64,000 nt of DNA from Bacteroidota bacterium (GTDB taxonomy: Bacteria > Bacteroidota > Bacteroidia > Chitinophagales > Chitinophagaceae). The translations under genes were made by a program, and so were the position numbers. Positions 36,634-44,013 of the stretch are shown here, piece after piece. The DNA lies in assembly GCA_018267575.1 (NCBI GenBank), contig JAFDYF010000056.1, positions 402,505 to 466,504 of the forward strand, in the 5' to 3' direction. Within the stretch, counting starts at the first letter, position 1. Each line of letters starts with the position of its first letter. The notes under the pieces are model-generated. The model had not been told where the DNA came from and did no database searches. It saw only the letters and a program-made list of their open reading frames with translations.

Positions 36634-38229
36634 CGCCCATTTGGTCCGGTAGCTCAGCTGGATAGAGCGGCAGCCTTCTAAGCTGTAGGTCATTGGTTCG
36701 AATCCAATCCGGATCACCATATGGGACAAGTCAAAATTCAAACGACTTGTCCCATTTTTTTTGGGCTTTAATTCCCTATCTATCAAGGATATAATGTTGA
36801 TGATTTCGTTCAATCTTTTGGTTCGATGTTGGCAACCGTCGAATACGATATTTTCAGGGAATATCGAACCAACAACCTTTCTTTTAAGTTCTACTGAGCC
36901 TTCTTTGTACAAAGTATAAAGCTGAGCGATATTGTTAAATGCCTTATCCCACAGAGGTTGTACCGTAGTTTGAAAACTCACAGCAGCTTTCAATTTTGCT
37001 TCCAGACGATTGATCTTCTCCTCACATTCAGATTTGATTGTACGATAATCATCGCCTTCTATATCGCCACACAAAAGCAATTCTCTTGCTTTTACAATCC
37101 GGCTATTTACTTCCTGCAATTGCAGCTTTAAATCTTTCTGTTCATCTCTTTCACCACGCTCTTTTGATTTGTACGTAGATGTGATTACGTCTTTGCATGT
37201 TTCAAGTCTTGAAAGAGGCAATACATATTTCCTGATTTCCTCAACCATTTTGTCATTTGCCTCTTTTGCCTTGTAACGAACTCCGCAAGCTGAACTGCAA
37301 TGATAATAGTGGTAGTATTGCGTTCTTCCCTTTGATGCGCTGCCGGTAAGCATCCTTCCGCATTTTGGACAGATTAAGAAGCCTCTCAATGGAATATTAT
37401 CGTCTGCCGTAACCTTAGTTCCTAAAATCCGCTTGCGTCCATCCAATACATCCTGAACGTCATAATATAGAGTTTCAGAAATTAACGGTTCATGCTGTCC
37501 TTTTACCAACATGCTTTCTTCTTCCTTGTACTTTGGTATAAAAATTAATCCGCAGTAGATCGGATTTCTTATGGCAACCCAAAAGTTATTCTTACTGCAT
37601 TTCAAGCCTTTTTCTTTCGCTTTTTTCCATACCTGTTCCGTGTTAAGCTGACTATGGGAAAGTTCCTCAAACGCCCATTTCATTATGTCTCCCTGAATAT
37701 CCTTCGGAGCAATATATTTCTTGCCATTCTCAGTAACCTTATTCGCATATCCAATAGGTGCGGTTCCCATCCAGCGCCCTTCTTTTTTAGCACGGCGCAT
37801 ACCATGAAACACATTTAATGCCCTACGGTCATTCTCTACTTCAGGTGCTGCGAGGTAGAACGCCAGCATCATTTTATTTTCTGGAATAGATAGGTCAAGC
37901 GGTTGTTCAACTGCCTGCGGCTCGACACCCAAACGCCGAAGGGTGCTGATCATCTGGTAAGCATCCCCTGCATTACGGCTGAACCTATCCCATTTTGTAA
38001 ACAGAATAAGGTCAGTATGTCCTTTGTGCTTACGCAGGTCGCCTAATAATCCAGTCCAAGCTGGTCGTTTGAACGTCTTTGCAGAGTGGTCTTCCAGTAT
38101 CACTTTCCTGACCCGGATATTGTTTATTTCGCAGTATTTCCGCAAACGTTCCTCCTGGTCACGTTGCGAATAGCCCTTATCGGCCTGTTCGTCCGTACTT
38201 ACCCGTACATAAAGGTCTGCTATTTTCAT
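36625..38229 (-). CDS. Large serine recombinase (integrase of the ICE), C-terminus antisense to tRNA-Arg
   Basis: This 534-residue protein has an N-terminal resolvase domain with catalytic Ser11 in YVRVSTDEQADKGYS, family arginines in DRFSRNAGDAY and NDRRALNVF, then a recombinase domain (KEGRWMGTAPIGY, NNFWVAIRNPIYCGL), a zinc ribbon (CPKCGRMLTGS with CSSACGVRYKA) and a coiled coil near 370-430. Such enzymes integrate and excise mobile elements between attP and attB. The frame runs on through the hairpin and the entire antisense strand of the tRNA, so residues about 504-529 (GFEPMTYSLEGCRSIQLSYR) are translated tRNA antisense and the last five come from DNA beyond it. In the excised circle the C-terminus would differ. 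A paralogue lies at 39,967-41,526. Confidence 0.9.
   Translation of the reverse strand: MKIADLYVRVSTDEQADKGYSQRDQEERLRKYCEINNIRVRKVILEDHSAKTFKRPAWTGLLGDLRKHKGHTDLILFTKWDRFSRNAGDAYQMISTLRRLGVEPQAVEQPLDLSIPENKMMLAFYLAAPEVENDRRALNVFHGMRRAKKEGRWMGTAPIGYANKVTENGKKYIAPKDIQGDIMKWAFEELSHSQLNTEQVWKKAKEKGLKCSKNNFWVAIRNPIYCGLIFIPKYKEEESMLVKGQHEPLISETLYYDVQDVLDGRKRILGTKVTADDNIPLRGFLICPKCGRMLTGSASKGRTQYYHYYHCSSACGVRYKAKEANDKMVEEIRKYVLPLSRLETCKDVITSTYKSKERGERDEQKDLKLQLQEVNSRIVKARELLLCGDIEGDDYRTIKSECEEKINRLEAKLKAAVSFQTTVQPLWDKAFNNIAQLYTLYKEGSVELKRKVVGSIFPENIVFDGCQHRTKRLNEIINIISLIDRELKPKKNGTSRLNFDLSHMVIRIGFEPMTYSLEGCRSIQLSYRTKWAQK
36643..36719 (+). tRNA. tRNA-Arg (anticodon TCT)
   Basis: The gene folds as a complete cloverleaf: acceptor GGTCCGG pairs with CCGGATC (one G-U), D-stem GCTC/GAGC, anticodon stem GCAGC/GCTGT around loop CTTCTAA with anticodon TCT (reads AGA), T-stem ATTGG/CCAAT with loop TTCGAAT, discriminator A and an encoded CCA at 36717-36719. 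It is the integration target of the element on its right: the element's recombinase gene runs toward it on the other strand and its frame passes through it. A strong hairpin with a T-run follows at once. Confidence 0.97.
36721..36762 (+). terminator. Terminator after tRNA-Arg, inside the recombinase frame
   Basis: ATGGGACAAGTC and GACTTGTCCCAT form a perfect 12-bp stem with an 11-base loop, followed by eight T. It begins one base after the tRNA's CCA end, so it terminates the tRNA transcript; on the other strand it is coding sequence near the end of the recombinase frame (residues about 489-503). It may be host DNA or the first piece of the element. Confidence 0.88.
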
Positions 38230-38398
38230 ACTATAAAAATTAAGTGTGGTACAATGTAAAGATACAAAGAAAAATCATATTGAACAACATTTAATAGAAT
38301 TATCACTGCAAAATTTACTAAATTTGTCACATCTTTGTTTAATAGACAGAAAGCGACACGGTTTAATAGGAGGCACATCCTTTCAATAAAAATAAGAT

Positions 38399-39961
38399 AT
38401 GGCAACACCACGCGAACGGTTAGTAGAATCCCTGAAGTTTCTGAAAGAATTGCAGGATAATGGGGTTGTTGGTATTCATACCGATGAAATACCCAATCGG
38501 AAATACAGAGAGATACTACTTAAAAACGGCTTTATCAGGGAAGTTACTAAGGGATGGTATATACCTACTGACCCTGCGGAAAAAGCAGGAGAAACAACTT
38601 CCTGGTACAGCTCTTATTGGGAATTTGTTGCCAAATTCCTGAACTACAAATTTGGAGAAGAATGGTGCTTATCACCAGACCAATCCCTTCTTATCCATGC
38701 AGGAAACAGTGCCGTACCGCAACAGCTAATGTTACGGTCGCCACAGGGCAATAATAATCCTACACCCTTGCCGCATAATACTTCTTTGTTCAATTTAAAG
38801 GCAAATGTCCCGCCTGCGGATCAAACCATCATAGCAAATGGGATTAGAATGTATAATCTGCCGGCTGCATTGGTTTATAGCTCTCCAAGTATTTATACAA
38901 GAAATGCCATTGATGCCCGTACAGCCCTTGCATTGATAAGAGATGCTTCGGAAGTATTGCCTATTCTACTGGAGAATGGGCATACAACCTTTGCAGGTAG
39001 GTTAGCAGGTGCTTTCAGAAATATAAACAGAGACAAGATAGCTGATCAAATTGTTGACACCCTTAAACAAGCTGATTATGATATACGGGAAGAAGATCCT
39101 TTTGAAACCAAACTAACCCTTAGTCTGTCCTCCCGTGAACGTTCTCCCTACGCCAACCGTATCAGGCTCATGTGGGAGCAGATGCGTGAGATTGTTATTG
39201 CCAGCTTTCCAAAAGCACCCGGCTTACCGGATGATCCGCAAGCCTACTTAAAGGATGTTGACGACATTTACGTTACGGACGCATACCATTCGCTTTCAAT
39301 CGAGCGGTATCGTGTAACCCCGGAACTGATCGAAAGAGTAAGCAGCGGCGAGTGGAACAGCAAGGAGAACGAAGAAGATCGGAAACAAAGGGATGCAATG
39401 GCAGCCAGAGGTTACTACCAAGCCTTCCTGCAGGTGAAGGACACCATCACAGCTATATTGAAAGGCGCAAATGCAGGAAAGCAGGTTGACAAGGATCATT
39501 CAAAATGGTACAGGCAACTGTTTGACCCAAGTATAGCCGCAGGACTTTTAAAAGCCGCAGACCTTGCAGGGTATCGAAACCACCAAGTGTACATTGGCAA
39601 TTCCAAGCATGTTCCTTTGAATGTAGATGCAATGAGAGATGCTATGCCTGTACTTTTTGAGTTACTGGAGGAAGAAACGGAACCATCGGTGAGAGCAGTG
39701 TTAGGACACTTTATCTTCGTTTTTATCCATCCATATATGGACGGTAATGGACGGATCGGGCGTTTTATGATGAATGCTATGCTGGCTTCGGGAGGTTACC
39801 CGTGGACAATAATACCAGTTGAAAGAAGGGATGAATATATGCAGGCATTGGAGCAGGCAAGTGTAGGACAAGACATTACTTCGTTTGCTTCTTTTCTCGG
39901 TTATTTGGTCAACGAGCGGTTACATGGGAAGATTGTAGCAAAGTTGCCTGACGCTAAATAG
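38399..39961 (+). CDS. Fic family protein with AbiEi-like N-terminal half
   Basis: The 520-residue product has a Fic core at about residues 290-505 with the catalytic motif HPYMDGNGRIGR (His444-Arg455), the signature of nucleotidyl-transfer (usually AMP) to target proteins. Upstream of it lies SLSIER (298-303), fitting the (S/T)xxxE(G/N) inhibitory-helix motif except that Gly/Asn is Arg. The N-terminal 230 residues start with a winged-helix-like segment (EIPNRKYREILLKNGFIREV then GWYIP) and a body that resembles AbiEi-type antitoxin proteins (DQSLLIHAGNSAVPQQL, YNLPAALVYSSPSIY). The gene lies between two paralogous recombinase genes, on the opposite strand; its stop is 5 bp from that of the second recombinase. 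A -7-like TAAATTTG lies at 38319-38326. The domain identification of the N-terminal half is inference. Confidence 0.85.
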   Translation: MATPRERLVESLKFLKELQDNGVVGIHTDEIPNRKYREILLKNGFIREVTKGWYIPTDPAEKAGETTSWYSSYWEFVAKFLNYKFGEEWCLSPDQSLLIHAGNSAVPQQLMLRSPQGNNNPTPLPHNTSLFNLKANVPPADQTIIANGIRMYNLPAALVYSSPSIYTRNAIDARTALALIRDASEVLPILLENGHTTFAGRLAGAFRNINRDKIADQIVDTLKQADYDIREEDPFETKLTLSLSSRERSPYANRIRLMWEQMREIVIASFPKAPGLPDDPQAYLKDVDDIYVTDAYHSLSIERYRVTPELIERVSSGEWNSKENEEDRKQRDAMAARGYYQAFLQVKDTITAILKGANAGKQVDKDHSKWYRQLFDPSIAAGLLKAADLAGYRNHQVYIGNSKHVPLNVDAMRDAMPVLFELLEEETEPSVRAVLGHFIFVFIHPYMDGNGRIGRFMMNAMLASGGYPWTIIPVERRDEYMQALEQASVGQDITSFASFLGYLVNERLHGKIVAKLPDAK

Positions 39962-39966
39962 GAAAA

Positions 39967-41526
39967 CTACATTCTGTTTCGCAATGCAGTTACGGCATGT
40001 TTGCGGTTAAGATGAACACTTTCAGCCCGATAAGTTTGGTTGCTATTTGCAACAGCTTCCTGTGGACATTTTCTGCGGGTGGTCAAGAAGCTGATTGCTG
40101 CGCTAACCCTGGTGCGATGGAGCTTTACACCATCGTATATCAGGTTATCAGGGAACATTGTACTTACAATTTTCCTTTTCTGTATGACAGTTCCATTTTG
40201 AAATAAAATACCTAAATGAGAGACTTTGGAAATCGGAAGATCCCAAAGCAGTTCCATACTGTCTGAAAAAGAATTAGAGGCTTTCAGCTTTGCTTCAATA
40301 TCAGCCATTCTTTCGCTGGCCTCTGTCTTAATGGTACGATAGTCTTCCCCCTCAATTTCTTCACGTAGTAAAAGCTCACGAGCTTTTGAGAGGCGATGCT
40401 TTATCTGATCGAGTTGTGACATCATGCGCTTCTGATCCGTTTTTTCAACCCGATTTACGTCCATATAAGTGGCTGTGATAATCTCCCTGAACAGTTTAAG
40501 TTGCGGAACATTGCGCACTTCATCTCCGATTGCGTCTATCATCAAATTGTTTGCGTCATCTGCTTTGTAACGTACACCACATTCAGAACTGCAATGGTAG
40601 TAATGATAATATTTCTTCCTGCCTTTTGAACCGCTGCCTGTTAGAAACCTGCCGCAGTTTGGACAAATGAGATAACCCCGTAAAGGAATATCATCCTGTG
40701 ACACTACTTTTTTACTCACCGCCTTTCTCTTTCTGCCATCCAACACATCCTGCACATCAAAAAATAATGTAGTGGTTATGATCGGCTCGTGTTGTCCCGG
40801 CACAAGCTGGCTTTGCTCATCCTTATGTTGCGGAACGAAAATCAATCCACAATAAATAGGATTTCTTATTGCTACCCAAAAGTTATTCTTGCTACATTTC
40901 AAACCTCTTTCCCGTGCTTGTTTCCAGACTTGTTCAGTATTCAGCTTATTGCGAAAGATTTCCTCAAAAGCCCATTTCATTATTTTAGCATCCTGATCTT
41001 TCGGCGCAATGTATTTCTTGCCATCTTCTGTAATTCTGTTCAGATAGCCAATCGGAGCTGTGCCCATCCAGCGGCCTTCCTTCTTAGCACGTCGCATCCC
41101 ATTGAATACATTTAACGCCCTGCGGTCATTCTCTACTTCCGGTGCTGCGAGGTAAAACGCCAGCATCATTTTGTTTTCAGGAATGGACAAATCCAATGGT
41201 TGCTCCACTGCCTGCGGCTCTACTCCAAGATGGCGTAACAGGCTTATCATTTGGTAGGCATCCCCGGCATTACGGCTAAACCTATCCCATTTTGTAAAAA
41301 GAATAAGGTCAGAATGACCTCTTTGCTTCCGTAAATCAACCAACAGGTTTTGCCATGCTGGCCGCTTGAAAGTCTTTGCCGAATGATCTTCAAAAATAAC
41401 CTTTCGTATTTGAATATTATTGATGTTGCAATACCTGCGCAGCCTTTCTTCCTGGTCACGTTGAGAATAACCTTTGTCTGCCTGTTCATCTGTACTCACC
41501 CTGATATAAAGGTCTGCAATTTTCAT
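39967..41526 (-). CDS. Large serine recombinase, second copy
   Basis: A 519-residue paralogue of the recombinase at the tRNA: the first 300 residues are nearly identical in pattern (YIRVSTDEQADKGYS with catalytic Ser11, DRFSRNAGDAYQMIS, KEGRWMGTAPIGYLNR), with zinc ribbon CPNCGRFLTGS / CSSECGVRYKA. Its C-terminus differs (ends HAVTALRNRM) and does not resemble tRNA antisense. It begins 5 bp downstream of a small gene in the same minus-strand series. The duplication could mean that the element needs two recombinases, or that a second element was added at this end; no copy of the tRNA 3' end lies beside it that would support a tandem element boundary. Confidence 0.9.
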   Translation of the reverse strand: MKIADLYIRVSTDEQADKGYSQRDQEERLRRYCNINNIQIRKVIFEDHSAKTFKRPAWQNLLVDLRKQRGHSDLILFTKWDRFSRNAGDAYQMISLLRHLGVEPQAVEQPLDLSIPENKMMLAFYLAAPEVENDRRALNVFNGMRRAKKEGRWMGTAPIGYLNRITEDGKKYIAPKDQDAKIMKWAFEEIFRNKLNTEQVWKQARERGLKCSKNNFWVAIRNPIYCGLIFVPQHKDEQSQLVPGQHEPIITTTLFFDVQDVLDGRKRKAVSKKVVSQDDIPLRGYLICPNCGRFLTGSGSKGRKKYYHYYHCSSECGVRYKADDANNLMIDAIGDEVRNVPQLKLFREIITATYMDVNRVEKTDQKRMMSQLDQIKHRLSKARELLLREEIEGEDYRTIKTEASERMADIEAKLKASNSFSDSMELLWDLPISKVSHLGILFQNGTVIQKRKIVSTMFPDNLIYDGVKLHRTRVSAAISFLTTRRKCPQEAVANSNQTYRAESVHLNRKHAVTALRNRM

Positions 41527-41531
41527 AGCTG

Positions 41532-41726
41532 CTATTTATTGTCATTTGTTGCGGTTATGGCATCAGATTGCCTACTGCTGACATACTGCTCCACGACGAT
41601 ATTTGCCATGCTGTACAAGAAGTCAAGTATAATCTGAGCTTCTTCCATATTGACGTAAATGCCATCTTTCTGTAATAGTTCTATCGCCTTGTCAGGAGTT
41701 ATTCTTATCAACACTTCATCTTCCAT
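41532..41726 (-). CDS. Small ICE protein upstream of recombinase
   Basis: The start is set at the ATG at 41726 because it follows a strong Shine-Dalgarno sequence (GGGAGGTGTGAG before ATG); this gives 64 residues instead of 76. The product is mostly helical (PDKAIELLQKDGIYVNMEEA, then AQIILDFLYSMANIVVEQYV). I recall similar short proteins next to recombinases in other Bacteroidota conjugative elements, but I know no function. It precedes the second recombinase by 5 bp, so they are translated from one transcript. Confidence 0.7.
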   Translation of the reverse strand: MEDEVLIRITPDKAIELLQKDGIYVNMEEAQIILDFLYSMANIVVEQYVSSRQSDAITATNDNK

Positions 41727-41791
41727 CTCACACCTCCCTTTTAGATAACGAAAGCCCATCACGGGCTTAGATTATTATTAAACGCTAAGTT

Positions 41792-42085
41792 TCAATCGCT
41801 TCTTTCGGCAAAGTAAATCTTGCTGCCTTTTGTACGATTAAATGAAGGTTCATACCTGATGTATCCATAACTGCTTAATTCTTTCACGCATTTATGGTAG
41901 GTTATAGCCGATGATAATTTCGCAATGTTCATAATCTCATGGCTAAATACCTGTATCGGATTAGTGAAACCTTTTTGCATCCGGTATTGTAACAGGGCTG
42001 CATATACTCCAATATGGGTAATGCTGATGCGTGGATCAGTTCCTATGGCTTCAAAAAAATCCGATAAGTAACTTAACCTGTCCAT
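41792..42085 (-). CDS. Small winged-helix-like protein of the ICE
   Basis: The 97-residue product reads as a helical bundle ending in a wing: HIGVYAALLQYRMQKGF, then FSHEIMNIAKLSSAITYHKC with VKELSSYGYIRYEPSF, a typical recognition helix followed by a beta hairpin. Related proteins accompany Bacteroidota conjugative elements beside the integrase genes. It could regulate the recombinase or tra operon; this is inference from fold and place. It lies 65 bp upstream of the small gene that precedes the second recombinase and follows the large tra operon on the same strand. Confidence 0.72.
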   Translation of the reverse strand: MDRLSYLSDFFEAIGTDPRISITHIGVYAALLQYRMQKGFTNPIQVFSHEIMNIAKLSSAITYHKCVKELSSYGYIRYEPSFNRTKGSKIYFAERSD

Positions 42086-42098
42086 TGCCCATATCTTT

Positions 42099-43151
42099 TT
42101 AACCTACTTTGAGACCGTTCTTTTTAGAATGTTGCTGCTGTTGCTGTTCATTCACCTTGTGGGTTACCTTCATGGCATCCATTGTCTTATTACCTAATGC
42201 CGTGTGTAGGGTTATCTTTCTGGAATGCTCGTCATAAATATTGACTGATTTAAACTGTGGATTTGCTTCAATGTAAAAGCGTTGTTCATTGCCATCCTTT
42301 ATAAAACTCACAGAAATCTTTTCGCCATTCTTTAAAGCCTCTTTCAGTTTTTCCGTTTCGGCTGTATTCGTTAGCTCCCTCAAAGGAAGCTGTTGTAGTA
42401 CCTTATCAAGATCATATCCGTAATCGGAATGAAATTGCTTGATACGAAAGTTGCCATGCTGGTCCTTATCGTTAAGGTCGAGCTGTAACCAGGTTCCGCC
42501 GTTCTGAATACACCGGCCAGACATTAGGTTATAGGCTTCCGAAGTATTGAGATTATGCTCGTGACGCATACTAAAGTATTGCTGGCGTTTTTCATCCGGT
42601 TTTGCTTCATTATACAAGGCCGTTTTATACCCTTCAAAATGGTATTGCCCGGATTGGTCTTTTACAAATGATAGCTGGTGATCTACTCTTTCCTTATCGT
42701 TGAGGTAATAGGAAACCGGAATGGAAAACTGTTGCTGTCCCTGCCTTATCTGTTCATTAATTTTTGCCGAAAGGTCAGGAAAGCCAGTGCGCTGCACCTG
42801 TTGGTGCAGTGCCTGGCTGTTTTGTTCTGTCTTCCTGTTATCCTGCCTAATCACAATTTGTTCCTTTACGGGTGTTATCAATAACCGTCGCAACAGCCTT
42901 ATTAGCAGGTTAGGGTAAAGCTGCTTCTCCATGCGGCTGCGTTCCTGCCGCAACATCCTAAGCGCAAACCGTTCGTCCAGATCCTGCGTGCCTTTGTACT
43001 TTGCCGCTATACGTTCATAGTAATCCAGCTTTTCTTTTAGCAATGCTCTGTTCGATGACAGGTTAAAGGAGAATAGTTTGCTAAACCGTTCTTCCCTTGA
43101 CCGCCATTGATTCAATTCCGCTTCCACTCTGTTCACAAGGCTGTTATTCAT
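42099..43151 (-). CDS. ICE hypothetical protein, paralogue of 44,014-45,171
   Basis: Starting at the ATG at 43151 gives 350 residues; a GTG eight codons upstream is less likely. The N-terminal 110 residues are helical, with Arg/Glu-rich pairs and a basic patch (LLIRLLRRLLITP). From about residue 125 it shares a domain with the gene at 44-45 kb: NTSEAYNLMSGRCIQNGGTW aligns with TLKEAYNLMEGRSV, FHSDYGYDLDKVL with YHQNYGYDLEAVL, and FYIEANPQFKSVNIYD with QYVEANPQFKTINIYD. The domain may belong to the DUF3945/DUF4099 group of Bacteroidota mobile elements, which I cannot verify. The end is Gln-rich. Probably the last gene of the tra operon. Confidence 0.75.
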   Translation of the reverse strand: MNNSLVNRVEAELNQWRSREERFSKLFSFNLSSNRALLKEKLDYYERIAAKYKGTQDLDERFALRMLRQERSRMEKQLYPNLLIRLLRRLLITPVKEQIVIRQDNRKTEQNSQALHQQVQRTGFPDLSAKINEQIRQGQQQFSIPVSYYLNDKERVDHQLSFVKDQSGQYHFEGYKTALYNEAKPDEKRQQYFSMRHEHNLNTSEAYNLMSGRCIQNGGTWLQLDLNDKDQHGNFRIKQFHSDYGYDLDKVLQQLPLRELTNTAETEKLKEALKNGEKISVSFIKDGNEQRFYIEANPQFKSVNIYDEHSRKITLHTALGNKTMDAMKVTHKVNEQQQQQHSKKNGLKVG

Positions 43152-43177
43152 AACCTGACTTTTTAAAGGGTACACAA

Positions 43178-43927
43178 TTAAGGCATACTGTAAGTCACCA
43201 AATCATAAGCATAGGTGCTGCAATCGGCAGCATACTCCACATTGCCGCTCACAATAGCACCGCCTATATCACTTGTTACCGCAGCAATCCATTTCACGAT
43301 GTTCTTAAACTTAAAAGCTGCCACTGGAACCGGAGGAGGGAGCGTGTCTATCCAATAATAAATGGAGTAACGTGCTACCGATGCGGCTTTAAGTGCAATA
43401 CCGCGTCCCTCAGGAGTAAGCATGTCATTCTGCATTATCCTGCGCTCATAGTCCATAATAGTGGCTTTAATGACCGGATAAGGACTTTCGTTGTCTGAAA
43501 GTCGCTTTATCAATTGCACCAGCGAATCCAGGGCAGCCTTTACCGGTTCTTCATAAGGACAATTCGCAATAAGGTTTTCAATGCTTTCATTACTTTGCCG
43601 TACCGTCTGCTCCACTGTAATAAACAGCGATGGAGGTGGTTCAGGCCGTTGGTTCTCTCTGCAAAAACGGAGGATACATTGTGTTGATGCTTTTACATCC
43701 GGCTCATTGTTAGGCTGTTTGCATTCCTGCACATACGCAACGATCTCGTTATGCCAATAACCTATGCTGTCATAGGCGTTGTTGGGATTATCTGGCATAA
43801 CTGCGCCTGCACCTGATCGTAGCAGCACAGTTTTATTTTCTTCCTCGGTTACTGTTGCATTATTATCCTTTTTACATGCTGAAATACCGATGATGAATAC
43901 TAACAGCATTATTATTTGACTTTTCAT
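43178..43927 (-). CDS. ICE lipoprotein of unknown function
   Basis: The 249-residue protein has a lipoprotein signal (MLLVFIIGISAC, Cys at about residue 18), then a Lys/Asp/Asn/Thr-rich linker and a helical body with Cys pairs (EWAYVQECKQPNNEPDV-like region, STQCILRFCRENQRPEPPPS) and FKNIVKWIAAVTSDIGGAIV near the end. I know no family. It lies between the two paralogous hypothetical proteins in the tra operon. A lipoprotein in such a position could serve entry exclusion or mating-pair contact, as known in other ICEs; that is inference. Confidence 0.72.
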   Translation of the reverse strand: MKSQIIMLLVFIIGISACKKDNNATVTEEENKTVLLRSGAGAVMPDNPNNAYDSIGYWHNEIVAYVQECKQPNNEPDVKASTQCILRFCRENQRPEPPPSLFITVEQTVRQSNESIENLIANCPYEEPVKAALDSLVQLIKRLSDNESPYPVIKATIMDYERRIMQNDMLTPEGRGIALKAASVARYSIYYWIDTLPPPVPVAAFKFKNIVKWIAAVTSDIGGAIVSGNVEYAADCSTYAYDLVTYSMP

Positions 43928-44013
43928 TTGACTTTGCTTTTTTGTTATAAATAGTTTCCCTTTTCACACATCCAACATCACGGCTACTTATGGTAAGCTG
44001 GTCTGTCCAATTT

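Noticed and set aside
39955..39970. A second attachment site separating two tandem elements
   Set aside because: The sequence at the junction of the Fic and second recombinase genes shows no similarity to the tRNA 3' end.
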